Positions 18,718-28,455 of a stretch of 64,000 nt of DNA are shown here, one piece after another. The stretch's first letter is position 1, and every line of letters begins with the position of its first letter. Made by a program: the position numbers and the translations under genes. Below the pieces are notes generated by a model, which was not told the origin of the DNA, did no database searches, and was given only the letters and a program-made list of their open reading frames with translations. Origin of the DNA: Williamsia sterculiae (GTDB lineage Bacteria; Actinomycetota; Actinomycetes; Mycobacteriales; Mycobacteriaceae); assembly GCF_900156495.1 (NCBI RefSeq), contig NZ_FTNT01000004.1, positions 124,001-188,000 of the forward strand, in the 5' to 3' direction.

Positions 18718-20600
18718 TGAGCATGCAAGCAGTTGCGTGGGACACGATGTACAAGTCGATGACCGCGCCGGAGGAGACCCGGTTACACCGGGACCGCCGC
18801 AGCACCCTGCGGCGCATCGGTGCTTTCGCCCGCCCGCACCGACGACGAATCCTCCTGTTCCTCACCCTGTCGGTGGTCACCGCGCTTCTCACCGTGGTCA
18901 CGCCGTTGCTGGCCGGTCGAGTGGTCAACCTGATCACCGCGGGTGGACCGGCGGCCACGATCGTCTGGTTGTCCCTCGTCATCGCCGCGATCGCCCTCAT
19001 CGAGGCCGGATCGAGCGTGTTGACCCGCTGGTACTCGGCGCACATCGGCGAGGGACTGATCCTGGATCTGCGACGGTCGGTGTTCGACCACGTGCAACAG
19101 ATGCCGGTCGCCTTCTTCACCCGCACCCGGACCGGCGCGCTGGTCAGTCGGCTCAACAACGACGTCATCGGCGCGCAACGGGCCTTCTCCGACACCCTCT
19201 CCGGCGTGGTCTCCAATATGGTCACGCTGCTGCTGACCCTCGGTGTGATGTTGGTGATCAGCTGGCCGATCACCCTGCTGACCCTGGTGTTGCTGCCGGT
19301 GTTCGTGCTGCCCGCACGGCGGATGGGCAAACGGATGGCCGCACTCTCTCGGGAGGCCGCCGAACACAACGCCCGTATGTCGACACAGATGACCGAACGG
19401 TTCTCCGCGCCCGGGGCGACACTGGTGAAACTGTTCGGACGCCCCGACGTCGAGTCCCGCGAGTTCGCCGAACGCGCCGATCGCGTCCGGGACATCGGGG
19501 TGCGTCGCGCCATGGTGCAGGCCGTGTTCATGACGGCGCTGACCCTGGTCTCGGCGCTCGCACTGGCGCTGGTCTACGGGCTCGGCGGGTGGCTCGCCGC
19601 CCATCAACACCTGTCCGCGGGTGCGGTGGTGTCCCTGGCCCTGCTGCTGACTCGGATGTACGCACCGCTCACCGCCCTGGCCAACGCTCGGGTCGAGATC
19701 ATGAGCGCCCTGGTCAGTTTCGAGCGCGTCTTCGAGGTGCTGGATCTGCGGCCGTTGATCGCCGACAAGCCGGATGCGCGGGTGGTCGAGCCGGGACCGG
19801 TGTCGGTGCGATTCGACCGTGTCTCCTTCGGTTACCCGTCGGCCGACCGGGTGTCGTTGGCGTCGCTCGAGGAGGTCGCCCAGCTGGACACCCGCGGCGG
19901 TGTCACCGTGCTGCACGACATCGATCTCGAGGCCCCGGCGGGTTCGATGATCGCCCTGGTGGGTAGCTCCGGTGCGGGCAAATCGACCATCGCACAACTG
20001 GTCACGCGGCTCTACGACGTGGACTCCGGTGCGGTCGAGTTGAACGGGGTGGATGTACGCGACCTCACCGCGGCGTCGGTACACCGCACCGTCGGACTGG
20101 TCACCCAGGACGGACACCTGTTCCACGACACCGTGCGCGCGAACCTGACGTTGGCCGCGCCGGCGGCGACCGAGGACGACATCTGGGCGGCGCTGCGTCG
20201 GGCGCGGCTCGACGAGCTCATCGCGGACCTGCCCGACGGGCTCGAGACGGTGGTCGGCGAACGCGGGTACCGGCTCTCCGGTGGTGAACGCCAGCGACTG
20301 ACCATCGCGCGTCTGCTACTCGCCGCGCCGTCGGTGGTGGTGCTGGACGAGGCGACCGCCCATCTCGACTCCACGTCGGAGGCCGCGGTGCAGGAGGCGT
20401 TGGCCGAGGCACTCGTCGGCCGTACGTCGATCGTCATCGCGCACCGTCTCTCGACCATCCGGTCCGCCGATCAGATCCTGGTGCTCGAAGAGGGGCGCAT
20501 CGTCGAACGCGGCACCCACCCCGCGTTGCTCGCCGCGGACGGTCGCTACGCGGAGCTGTACCGCACCCAGTTCGCCGATCAGCAGAGCCCCGCGGCCTGA
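18717..20600 (+). CDS. ABC exporter, fused membrane and ATPase domains
   Basis: 627 residues. Type I exporter half-transporter: six membrane helices (about residues 35-325) followed by a nucleotide-binding domain with Walker A GSSGAGKSTI, Q-loop VTQDGHLFHD, signature LSGGERQRLTIARL, Walker B VVVLDEATAHLDS and the H-loop in IVIAHRLSTIR. It should act as a dimer to expel a hydrophobic compound or lipid. It is the only gene of its transcript and has a MerR-type promoter, which points to drug- or redox-induced expression, although no MerR gene is in this window. The start at 18717 is set by the leaderless promoter; ATG at 18723 is possible. Confidence 0.93.
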   Translation: MSMQAVAWDTMYKSMTAPEETRLHRDRRSTLRRIGAFARPHRRRILLFLTLSVVTALLTVVTPLLAGRVVNLITAGGPAATIVWLSLVIAAIALIEAGSSVLTRWYSAHIGEGLILDLRRSVFDHVQQMPVAFFTRTRTGALVSRLNNDVIGAQRAFSDTLSGVVSNMVTLLLTLGVMLVISWPITLLTLVLLPVFVLPARRMGKRMAALSREAAEHNARMSTQMTERFSAPGATLVKLFGRPDVESREFAERADRVRDIGVRRAMVQAVFMTALTLVSALALALVYGLGGWLAAHQHLSAGAVVSLALLLTRMYAPLTALANARVEIMSALVSFERVFEVLDLRPLIADKPDARVVEPGPVSVRFDRVSFGYPSADRVSLASLEEVAQLDTRGGVTVLHDIDLEAPAGSMIALVGSSGAGKSTIAQLVTRLYDVDSGAVELNGVDVRDLTAASVHRTVGLVTQDGHLFHDTVRANLTLAAPAATEDDIWAALRRARLDELIADLPDGLETVVGERGYRLSGGERQRLTIARLLLAAPSVVVLDEATAHLDSTSEAAVQEALAEALVGRTSIVIAHRLSTIRSADQILVLEEGRIVERGTHPALLAADGRYAELYRTQFADQQSPAA

Positions 20601-20609
20601 GCCTCGGCC

Positions 20610-20984
20610 CTACTCCTCGGTCCCGTTCGCCGCGCGCACCAGTTCCACGGCCTGCGCGAGACCCAGCCCGCGGTCCCGACGGCGCAGCGTGCGTATCTGG
20701 GCGACCTCACCGTGGATGGGGGCGATGACCTCGCGCACCTCGTCGACGGTCCAGTCCCGTGGCTTGGGGGTCGGCCGCAATCGGGTGAACAGCAACGCGA
20801 GGTTCACCGCGATGACCACCACGCCGAGGATCAACCAGGTCCACCGCTTGTCGTCCCACCACCCGACCATCAGATACCCGACGCAACCGATGAGGATCAC
20901 CGACCCCAGCAGGGTCAACGCCGTGGAGAATCCCCGCAGCAGCGCGAGGTTCGGCCCGGTGGGTTCGTCGTCGTCGATCGGCAT
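20610..20984 (-). CDS. Small two-helix membrane protein of unknown function
   Basis: 124 residues. Two hydrophobic segments (about residues 16-40 and 48-67) and a cytoplasmic C-terminal half with a basic, helix-forming region (EVAQIRTLRRRDRGLGLAQAVELVRAA). The position, near a fadE7-like gene, recalls the small transmembrane protein at Rv0401 in M. tuberculosis, though I could not compare sequences. It converges with the ABC exporter across a 9-base gap. Not otherwise recognised. Confidence 0.75.
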   Translation of the reverse strand: MPIDDDEPTGPNLALLRGFSTALTLLGSVILIGCVGYLMVGWWDDKRWTWLILGVVVIAVNLALLFTRLRPTPKPRDWTVDEVREVIAPIHGEVAQIRTLRRRDRGLGLAQAVELVRAANGTEE

Positions 20985-21036
20985 GGTTGCACCCTAGCGG
21001 GAGCCCGCCACGGGCCCCCGCGCCCCAGGGTGTGGT

Positions 21037-22221
21037 TCAGCGGAAGGCGTCGTGACCGGTGAGGGCCTTGCCGATCGTCAGTTGATGCATCTCACTGGTG
21101 CCCTCGTAGGTCAGCACCGACTCCAGATTGTTGGCATGCCGGATGACCGGGTACTCCAGCGTGATCCCGTTGGCGCCGAGAATGGTTCGACAGGTGCGAG
21201 CGATCTCGATTGACTCGCGCACGTTGTTCAGCTTGCCCAGGCTGATCTGCTCCGGGCGGATCCCACCGGCGTCCTTGCGGCGGCCCAGGTGCATGGCCAG
21301 CAAGAACCCCTTGCCGAGTTCCAGGGCCATGTCGGCGATCTTGGTCTGCGTGATCTGGTACCCGGACAACGCCTTGTCGAAGACCTCGCGGTCCCCCGCG
21401 TAGTCGATCGCGGTCTCCAGACAGTCCCGGGCGGCACCGAGCGCGCCGAACACGATGCCGTATCTGGCCTCGTTCAGGCAGCTCAGCGGCCCCTTGAGTC
21501 CCTCCACACCCGGCAGAATCGCCGACTCGGGCAACCGGACGTCGGTGAGAACGAGTTCGGAGGTCACCGACGCCCGCAGGCTCATCTTGTGGGTGATCTC
21601 GGGCGCACTGAAACCCGGGGTGTCGGTGGGCACCACGAAACCCCGGATGCCACGGGCCCCCTCGGCCAGGTCGGTCCGCGCCCACACCACGGCGACGTCG
21701 GCGACGGACCCGTTGGTGATCCACATCTTGGCGCCGTTGAGCACCCAGTCGTCGCCGTCGCGTTTGGCCACCGTCCGCATGCCCGCCGGGTTGGACCCGA
21801 AATCCGGTTCGGTCAGACCGAAACACCCCAGAGCCTCACCGGCGGCCATCCGGGGCAACCATTCGTCCTTCTGCGCGTCACTGCCGAATGCGTGGATGGC
21901 GAACATGGCCAACGACCCCTGCACCGAGACGAAGCTGCGCAACCCGCTGTCCACGGCCTCCAGTTCCATACAGGCCAGCCCGTAGGTGGTCGCCGACAGT
22001 CCCGCGCAGCCGTAACCCTCGAGATGCATCCCGAAGACCCCGAGCCGGCCGAGTTCGAGGGCGAGGTCGCGGGCGGGCAGGTGCGCCTCCTCGAACCACC
22101 CGGCCACATGCGGGCGCAGCTTCTCGTTCCCGAAGGCGCGCACGGTGTCCCGGATCTCGCGTTCGTCGTCGTCGATCAGGTCGTCGAAGGCGAACAGCTC
22201 CGGGATGGAGACGGCGGACAT
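21037..22221 (-). CDS. Acyl-CoA dehydrogenase, glutaryl-CoA dehydrogenase type
   Basis: 394 residues, whole acyl-CoA dehydrogenase fold. FAD enzyme; the closest family by motifs is glutaryl-CoA dehydrogenase (GcdH; FadE7 in M. tuberculosis), which oxidises and decarboxylates glutaryl-CoA to crotonyl-CoA in lysine/tryptophan breakdown. Seen: GCFGLTEPDFGSNPAGMRT, WVLNGAKMWITNGSVADVAVVWA, and the C-terminal TYEGTSEMHQLTIGKALTG holding the catalytic Glu. Next to it, at a 9-base distance, is a DUF202 membrane gene on the same strand. The substrate is inferred from motif similarity only. Confidence 0.9.
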   Translation of the reverse strand: MSAVSIPELFAFDDLIDDDEREIRDTVRAFGNEKLRPHVAGWFEEAHLPARDLALELGRLGVFGMHLEGYGCAGLSATTYGLACMELEAVDSGLRSFVSVQGSLAMFAIHAFGSDAQKDEWLPRMAAGEALGCFGLTEPDFGSNPAGMRTVAKRDGDDWVLNGAKMWITNGSVADVAVVWARTDLAEGARGIRGFVVPTDTPGFSAPEITHKMSLRASVTSELVLTDVRLPESAILPGVEGLKGPLSCLNEARYGIVFGALGAARDCLETAIDYAGDREVFDKALSGYQITQTKIADMALELGKGFLLAMHLGRRKDAGGIRPEQISLGKLNNVRESIEIARTCRTILGANGITLEYPVIRHANNLESVLTYEGTSEMHQLTIGKALTGHDAFR

Positions 22222-22230
22222 GGGTGAACC

Positions 22231-22659
22231 TCAATCACTGATCAGGCTGGCGACCACGAAGACGATCGACAGCACCACGATGACGACTACCAGAAACCAT
22301 ACGGCCCCGCCGCCGGGCATCGAATCACCTCGGCGCAACGCGACATCGGTGCGATGCCAACGCCAGGCACCCAACACCGCAGCGAGCGCCCCGGTGGCGA
22401 TCAGCACGATCCCCACGGCCTCGCGGGGACCGGATTCGGGGAAGGCGTCGACCACGTGGAGCACCGCGACCCCGGCGGCGACCAGACCCAGCGCGGTGCG
22501 GATCCACGCCAGCACCGTGCGTTCGGCGGCCAGCGTGAACCGCGCGTCGACGGCGTTGCGGGGGCGGGCGTACCGATCGTCGGTGGAATCGTCCTGCCGG
22601 GTGGGGGTGACCGACGAGCGGTCAGCCTGCGCGTCCTCGGAGTTCACGCGAGTCATCAT
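22231..22659 (-). CDS. DUF202 / YidH-family membrane protein
   Basis: 142 residues. A charged N-terminal 40 residues, then FTLAAERTVLAWIRTALGLVAAGVAVLHV (the DUF202 signature around an LAWIRTALGL core), a second helix (residues 80-100) and a third near the C-terminus. Function unknown. Its start region overlaps the 3' end of the esterase gene by up to 38 bases, so the two are probably coupled; a GTG about four codons in would reduce the overlap. Confidence 0.82.
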   Translation of the reverse strand: MMTRVNSEDAQADRSSVTPTRQDDSTDDRYARPRNAVDARFTLAAERTVLAWIRTALGLVAAGVAVLHVVDAFPESGPREAVGIVLIATGALAAVLGAWRWHRTDVALRRGDSMPGGGAVWFLVVVIVVLSIVFVVASLISD

Positions 22660-23602
22660 CCCTCGTGGCGGCGTGAACGGCCCGCAGGACGAAGTCCGAG
22701 GCGATGCGTACGGCCTGCAGGGTCTCCGGATGTTTGCTGGAGATCGCCGGGAAAGCGTGCACCTGCCAGCGGAAACTGTGCCCTTCGACCTCTCCCCCGG
22801 CGGCGTCGATACGCTCCACCAGGGTCACGATGTCCGGTTCGAGCATCTCGTCCTCGGCCCAGATGACGACGGTCGGCGGAAGAATCTGCGCGGACAGCTC
22901 GTTGATGCTGCGTACCCCGGCCAATTCGATGGGTCCGCGGTCGAACAGCGGCGCGAGTTGCTTCATCTTGGTCAACGGAAGGTACGCGTCGTGACGGCTG
23001 CTGCGGTCCGGGTTGTCGGCGAGGTCGAGGTCGAGCAGCGGCGAGAAACCGACGAACGCCGTCGGCCGGGGCAGTCCGTCGCGGACGGCGTACTCGGCGA
23101 TCTTGCCCGACAGGAAACCGCCCGCGGAGTCACCGGCGACCACCACGTGCCGATATCCGCGTTCCATCACCAGCTCGCGGTAGGCGTAATAGGCGTCGTG
23201 TGCCGAGGTACCGACTCCGGCTTCGGGCAACTGCCGGTAGACCAGCGAGAACACCGGCAACTGGGTTGACCGGGACAGTCGCGCGGCGACGGCGCGGTGG
23301 GTGCCCAGGCCGCAGACCACGAAGGCACCCCCGTGCAGGTACAACACCGCCGCGCTGCTGTCGCGACCGGTGGGTTGCGCGGGCATGATCAGCTCGACGG
23401 GTCGCCCGGCCAGGACCATCTCCTCGCGCACCACCCCCTGGGGCTTGGGACCCCGGGCGGCCAGACCGTCGAATCGGTACAGGCTGCGCAGACCGGTCGC
23501 CGACAACGGCCAATGCTTGAGCAACGGGCGGATCAGCAGCCGTGCCCCCAACCAGATCGGGTATGAACCGACACTCGGTCGGCGATGGGTGGTGATCGGC
23601 AT
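22622..23602 (-). CDS. Alpha/beta hydrolase, hormone-sensitive lipase (HSL) type esterase
   Basis: 326 residues. Esterase of the HSL/BD-FAE group: oxyanion-hole motif YLHGGAF, nucleophile elbow GDSAGG (Ser), an acidic residue in AEDEMLEPD and a C-terminal catalytic His in VHAFP. No clear signal peptide, so it is probably cytoplasmic or peripheral. The ATG at 23602 is set by a perfect AGGAGG at 23613-23618; the longer frame to 23632 starts upstream of that site. It leads a probable three-gene minus-strand unit with DUF202 and the acyl-CoA dehydrogenase. The natural substrate is unknown. Confidence 0.9.
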   Translation of the reverse strand: MPITTHRRPSVGSYPIWLGARLLIRPLLKHWPLSATGLRSLYRFDGLAARGPKPQGVVREEMVLAGRPVELIMPAQPTGRDSSAAVLYLHGGAFVVCGLGTHRAVAARLSRSTQLPVFSLVYRQLPEAGVGTSAHDAYYAYRELVMERGYRHVVVAGDSAGGFLSGKIAEYAVRDGLPRPTAFVGFSPLLDLDLADNPDRSSRHDAYLPLTKMKQLAPLFDRGPIELAGVRSINELSAQILPPTVVIWAEDEMLEPDIVTLVERIDAAGGEVEGHSFRWQVHAFPAISSKHPETLQAVRIASDFVLRAVHAATRDDDSRELRGRAG

Positions 23603-23968
23603 GATGGTCGAGCCTCCTGGAGACGGTCGCACCCGAGTCCCGGGCTGTCAGCCGGCACGAGTGGACCTCGCGCGGACGAACGTGGTGCACCAACATGAAT
23701 ATCATGCGCTTGGCTACACACTTGCGATTTCAACGTACACCCGTCCAGACCCCGAACACGGCGTGAATGTCCTCGAAATCGCGGCATGTCGTGGTCTCGC
23801 TCACCACATCCGGGCACATGTCGGGCCGAACACCCCGCCCGGAGCCGACAGCCTGTTGATCGGGCATGCGCTGTTCACCGTGGTGTCATACGTGCTTCGA
23901 CGCGTCCGGCGGCAGCCCCTCCTCGGACGTGTTCTGATGTGAGTCGTCGATCGCGAGAAAGGACCTCG
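23603..23968. other. Divergent intergenic region, no gene seen
   Basis: 366 bases between the esterase and the Pls/PosA-type synthetase. It is less GC-rich than its surroundings between about 23690 and 23750 (ATGAATATCATGCGCTTGGC and following), a likely promoter zone for one or both genes. Frames running through it rightward join the synthetase frame but have poor protein character. No RNA gene recognised. Confidence 0.6.
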
Positions 23969-26900
23969 GTGCCCCCCACCGTGCCGCCCCAGTACCTGCT
24001 GTCCGCCGAGGCCGGTTCGCCGCGCACCCTGGTCGACATCCTGCGCGAGACGGCCGCGGCGAACCCGCAGGCACCCGCGATCGACGACGGGGAGGTCGTG
24101 GTCAGCTATGCCGAGGTGCTCGATCTGGTCGCCGACGGCGCCCGGTGGTTGCGTGGTCAGGGCATCGTCGCGGGTGATCGCATCGGGATCCGGATGCCGT
24201 CGGGGTCGCGCGAGCTGTATCTGGCCATCCTGTCGACGCTGACCGCGGGCGCGGCGTACGTACCCGTGGACGCCGACGACCCCCACGAGCGGGCGACGCT
24301 GGTCTTCGGCGAGGCAGACGTGGCGGCGGTCCTGGATGCCACCGGGCTGCGCAAGTCGGCCCGGTTACGCGAGCGGACTATTCCCGCCGCCGACCAAGCC
24401 ACCACGGATGGAGACACCGCCGCCGACCCGACCCCCGATGACGACGCCTGGATCATCTTCACCAGCGGGTCCACCGGAACGCCCAAGGGTGTCGCGGTGA
24501 CACACCGCAATGCGGCCGCGTTCGTCGACGCCGAGGCTGCGCTGTTCCTCACCGACGAACCGGTCGGCCCCGGCGACCGCGTGCTCGCCGGCCTCTCGGT
24601 CGCCTTCGACGCGTCGTGCGAAGAAATGTGGCTGGCCTGGCGCCACGGGGCGTGTCTGGTCCCGGCACCGCGCGCATTGGTGCGCAGTGGAATGGATCTC
24701 GGGCCGTGGCTGGTGCAGCGCGACATCACCGTGGTCTCCACCGTTCCCACGCTGGCGTCGTTGTGGCCGGCCGAGGCCCTGGAGGCCGTGCGACTGCTCA
24801 TCTTCGGCGGTGAGGCGTGCCCGCCCGAGCTCGGTGAGCGCTTGGCCGTCCCCGGTCGTGAGGTGTGGAACACCTACGGACCCACCGAGGCGACGGTGGT
24901 GGCCTGCGCAGCACAACTCGACGGAAGTCGGCCGGTGCGGATCGGTCTGCCGCTGCGCGGGTGGGATCTGGCGGTGGTCGACACCACGGGTGAGCCGGTG
25001 GCCGTCGGCGAGATCGGCGAGCTGGTGATCGGGGGCGTCGGGTTGGCCCGCTACCTGGACCCGGTGAAGGACGCCGAGAAGTACTCCCCGATGCCCACGC
25101 TGGGGTGGGAGCGCGCGTATCGCAGCGGCGACCTGGTGCGGCTCGACGAGGAGGGTCTGGTCTTCCAGGGCCGGGCCGACGACCAGGTCAAGGTGGGTGG
25201 TCGGCGCATCGAACTCGGCGAGGTGGACAACGCCCTGCAGCACCTGCCCGGCGTCGGCGGCGCCGCGGCCGCGGTCCGCACCAGCGCAGCGGGAAACACC
25301 CTGCTGATCGGGTATCTGGTGTCGACCGACCCCGACTTCGATCTGGGCGCCGCGCACCGACTCCTCGCCGAACAACTGCCCGCCGCGCTGGTCCCGCGTC
25401 TCGCCCTCATAGACGAGCTCCCCACCCGCACGTCGGGCAAGGTGGACCGCAACGCGCTGCCGTGGCCGCTGCCGGGCGCAGGGGATGAGGACTCCGACAC
25501 CGGCGACCTCGGTGAGACCGAACGGTGGGTGGCCGGTTGCTGGACCGCGGTGCTCGGGGTGACCGTGAGCAGCGCGGACGCCGACTTCTTCGCCGAGGGT
25601 GGTGGGTCGCTGGCCGCGGCTCAACTCGTCACGGCACTGCGGGAACGCTATACCGACATCACCGTCGCCGACCTCTACGACCACCCCCGGCTGGGATCGC
25701 TGGCCGAGATGCTGGACGAACGAACGCCCGACATCGTCACCGAACCCCGAGAGGTCACCCCGACCCCGGCGCGGGCGGGTCTGGTGCAGATGGCGCTGGC
25801 GGTCCCGTTGACGACGCTGACCGGCGTGCAGTGGGCGGTGTGGCTGGCGCTGGCGAACAACGTGATCCTCTCGGTCGCCGACGTTCCCTACCTGCGCCAC
25901 GCGCCCTGGTGGTTGGTCGTGGTCGGGTTCGGTGTGTTCATCACGCCGATCGGCCGGATGGTGATCGCCGCCGGCAGCTGTCGGCTGCTGTTGCGCGGTG
26001 TAAGACCGGGCACCTACCCGCGGGGCGGGGGTGTGCACCTGCGACTGTGGGTGGCCGAGCGGCTCACCGAGGCCAGCGGCGCGGCCAACATCGCCGGCGC
26101 CCCGTGGATGATCTACTTCGCCCGGTCGCTGGGCGCCACGCTCGGCCGTGGCGTGGACCTGCACACCCTGCCCCCGGTCACCGGTCTGATCACCCTCGGC
26201 GACGGCTGTTCGGTGGAACCCGAGGTGGACCTGTCGGGGTGGTGGATCGACGGTGACGTGGTGCACATCGGCGAGATCATCGTCGCCGAGGGCGCGACCA
26301 TCGGAGCCCGCTCCACTCTGCTCCCCGGATGCGTGGTCGGCCGCGACGCCGAGGTCGGCCCCGGGTCGGCGGTCATCGGCAAGGTGAAACCCCGGCAGCA
26401 CTGGGCCGGATCGCCCGCGGTGAAGACGGGCAAGGCCGAACGGCCCTGGCCGAAACAGCGACCGCCGCGCGGTGCCCAGTGGGTTCCGGTCTACGGCATC
26501 ACGTCGATCCTGCTGGCCGGCATCCCCTTGGTGGCCCTGGCAGCAGGGCTGGCCGTGATGTCCAGCTGGGCCCTACAGACCGATCGGTTGTCTGCCTTCG
26601 CCCTGCGCGCGCTCGCTCTGCTCCCGGCTGCCACCGCGACCAGCCTGCTGGTCTTCGCGGCGATCACCGTGGTCCTGGTACGCCTGCTGGCGATCGGGAT
26701 GCGACAGGGCTATCACCCCGTGCGCTCGCGGATCGGGTGGCAGGTGTGGGCCACCGAACGCCTGATGGACGCGGCGCGTACGTATCTGTTCCCGCTGTAC
26801 GCGAGCCTGCTGACCCCGTGGTGGTTCCGCCTGCTCGGCGTGAAGGTGGGCGCGGGTACCGAGATCAGCACCGCGTTGGTCATCCCCAAGTTCACCACCG

Positions 26901-27859
26901 TCGGCGAGGGCGCCTTCCTCGCCGACGACACCATGGTCGCCTCCTACGAGCTCGGCGGCGGGTGGATCCACATCGACGAGGCCAAGATCGGCAAGCGGGC
27001 GTTCCTGGGCAACTCCGGGATGACCGGGCCGGGCCGGAAGGTGCCGAAGAACAGTCTCGTCGCGGTGCTCTCCGCCACCCCGTCCAAGGCGAAGTCGGGA
27101 TCGAGCTGGCTGGGCAGCCCCCCGGTCCGACTCCGAAGGACCGCGGCACGCACCGACTCCTCGCGCACCTTCGACCCGCCCACCAAGCTGCGCGTCGCTC
27201 GGGCCGCGGTGGAGACGCTGCGACTGATCCCGGTGATGCTGAGCTTTGCCATCGGCCTGTTCGTGCTGGTCGATCTGCAGTTCATCGCGACCAGGACCAC
27301 GTGGTGGATCACCGGATTGCTGAGCGGCCTGGTGGTGCTCGTCGCGGGGGCCATCGCCTGTTGCTGCGCCGCAGCGGCGAAATGGCTGGTGGTCGGACGG
27401 ATCCGGGTGTCGGAAGCGCCGCTGTGGAGTTCTTTCGTCTGGCGTAACGAGCTGTCCGACGCGTTCGTCGAGACCGTGGCCGCACCGTGGTTCGCCAACG
27501 CGGCCACCGGCACCCCCATCCTCAACATCTGGTTGCGCCTGCTCGGGGCGCGCATCGGTCGCGGCGTGTGGTGTGAGACCTACTGGCTGCCCGAGGCCGA
27601 CCTGGTGACCCTCGGTGACGGTGCCACCGTGCAGCGCGGCTGCGTGGTGCAGACCCACCTGTTCCACGACCGGGTGATGGCCATGGACCGCGTCACCCTC
27701 GGCGCGGGCGCGACCCTCGGACCACACTGTGTCGCGCTGCCCGCCTCGGGTCTCGGCGACAACGCGACCGTCGGGCCGGCCTCGTTGGTGATGCGCGGCG
27801 ACGTGGTACCGGACAACACCCGGTGGCAGGGCAACCCCATCGCACCCTGGCGGGACTGA
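23969..27859 (+). CDS. Pls/PosA-type NRPS-like membrane synthetase
   Basis: 1296 residues from the GTG at 23969, which follows AAAGGA by six bases. Adenylation domain (about 15-505) with IIFTSGSTGTPKGVAVTH, NTYGPTEATVVA, YRSGDLVRL and GRADDQVKVGGRRIELGE. Carrier domain with FFAEGGGSLAAAQLV (phosphopantetheine Ser547). Then about 700 residues of membrane helices alternating with three hexapeptide-repeat-like segments (roughly 725-820, 955-1045 and 1190-1290). This A-T-membrane-tandem layout is that of epsilon-poly-lysine synthetase (Pls) and PosA-type enzymes, which make amino-acid homopolymers without a thioesterase. No condensation domain is seen. The monomer cannot be read off by eye. It stands alone between divergent and convergent neighbours. 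Confidence 0.9.
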   Translation: MPPTVPPQYLLSAEAGSPRTLVDILRETAAANPQAPAIDDGEVVVSYAEVLDLVADGARWLRGQGIVAGDRIGIRMPSGSRELYLAILSTLTAGAAYVPVDADDPHERATLVFGEADVAAVLDATGLRKSARLRERTIPAADQATTDGDTAADPTPDDDAWIIFTSGSTGTPKGVAVTHRNAAAFVDAEAALFLTDEPVGPGDRVLAGLSVAFDASCEEMWLAWRHGACLVPAPRALVRSGMDLGPWLVQRDITVVSTVPTLASLWPAEALEAVRLLIFGGEACPPELGERLAVPGREVWNTYGPTEATVVACAAQLDGSRPVRIGLPLRGWDLAVVDTTGEPVAVGEIGELVIGGVGLARYLDPVKDAEKYSPMPTLGWERAYRSGDLVRLDEEGLVFQGRADDQVKVGGRRIELGEVDNALQHLPGVGGAAAAVRTSAAGNTLLIGYLVSTDPDFDLGAAHRLLAEQLPAALVPRLALIDELPTRTSGKVDRNALPWPLPGAGDEDSDTGDLGETERWVAGCWTAVLGVTVSSADADFFAEGGGSLAAAQLVTALRERYTDITVADLYDHPRLGSLAEMLDERTPDIVTEPREVTPTPARAGLVQMALAVPLTTLTGVQWAVWLALANNVILSVADVPYLRHAPWWLVVVGFGVFITPIGRMVIAAGSCRLLLRGVRPGTYPRGGGVHLRLWVAERLTEASGAANIAGAPWMIYFARSLGATLGRGVDLHTLPPVTGLITLGDGCSVEPEVDLSGWWIDGDVVHIGEIIVAEGATIGARSTLLPGCVVGRDAEVGPGSAVIGKVKPRQHWAGSPAVKTGKAERPWPKQRPPRGAQWVPVYGITSILLAGIPLVALAAGLAVMSSWALQTDRLSAFALRALALLPAATATSLLVFAAITVVLVRLLAIGMRQGYHPVRSRIGWQVWATERLMDAARTYLFPLYASLLTPWWFRLLGVKVGAGTEISTALVIPKFTTVGEGAFLADDTMVASYELGGGWIHIDEAKIGKRAFLGNSGMTGPGRKVPKNSLVAVLSATPSKAKSGSSWLGSPPVRLRRTAARTDSSRTFDPPTKLRVARAAVETLRLIPVMLSFAIGLFVLVDLQFIATRTTWWITGLLSGLVVLVAGAIACCCAAAAKWLVVGRIRVSEAPLWSSFVWRNELSDAFVETVAAPWFANAATGTPILNIWLRLLGARIGRGVWCETYWLPEADLVTLGDGATVQRGCVVQTHLFHDRVMAMDRVTLGAGATLGPHCVALPASGLGDNATVGPASLVMRGDVVPDNTRWQGNPIAPWRD

Positions 27860-27876
27860 CGGGGGCCCTGCCGAGG

Positions 27877-28290
27877 TCAGGAGCGGCGGAAACGTCCGGT
27901 GAGGTAGTGGTCACCGCCGATCCGACCGGTGCCTGCCAGTCCCACCGCCAACAGCCCGGCGATGAGCGCGGCGGGCCACTCCCACCCGCCGTCGGAGTTC
28001 CAGAAACCCTTGTCGGCATGGACGTAGGCGATGGCACCGATCATGTCGGCGATCAGCAGGATCGATACGAGCGGCACCAGTACGCCGAGGATCAACAACA
28101 CGCCACCGGCCAGCTCCACCCAGGTCGCGTAGTAGGCAGCGGCCTTCGGAAAGGGGATGCCGACCGAATCGAAGAACGAGGTGGTGCCCGAGATCTTCAT
28201 CGTGTGGAACTTCTGCCACCCGTGGGCGATGAAGATGATGCCCAGCAACACGCGGGCGACGAACGATGCGAAGTTGCGCGATATACCCAT
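27877..28290 (-). CDS. DoxX family membrane protein
   Basis: 137 residues, four hydrophobic helices. Starts with ISRNFASFVARVLLGIIFIAHGWQKF, the DoxX N-terminal signature (helix 1 with HGWQK), and ends with a third and fourth helix around WPAALIAGLLAVGLAG. DoxX proteins of mycobacteria take part in oxidative-stress membrane complexes; which role applies here is unknown. It converges on the Pls/PosA-type gene with a 17-base gap and is divergent from the M1 aminopeptidase gene. Confidence 0.88.
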   Translation of the reverse strand: MGISRNFASFVARVLLGIIFIAHGWQKFHTMKISGTTSFFDSVGIPFPKAAAYYATWVELAGGVLLILGVLVPLVSILLIADMIGAIAYVHADKGFWNSDGGWEWPAALIAGLLAVGLAGTGRIGGDHYLTGRFRRS

Positions 28291-28455
28291 GACCGTGGAT
28301 ACGCCTTCCGGCTCGAGGTGTGAATGAAGCGCCCAGCATAGAAGATTCGGACCAGAGTCCGCTTACGAACCGGTGGCCCTGCCTCTGGAGCGCCCCGGCG
28401 ACACATGCCATGTAACGTCAACGAGCGACGAGGGTTGGGTGGAACAGGAGGATCG

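Noticed and set aside
24365-26401. Long leftward frame opposite the Pls/PosA-type gene
   Set aside because: Antisense shadow; composition is Arg/His/Gln-rich and no motif is present.
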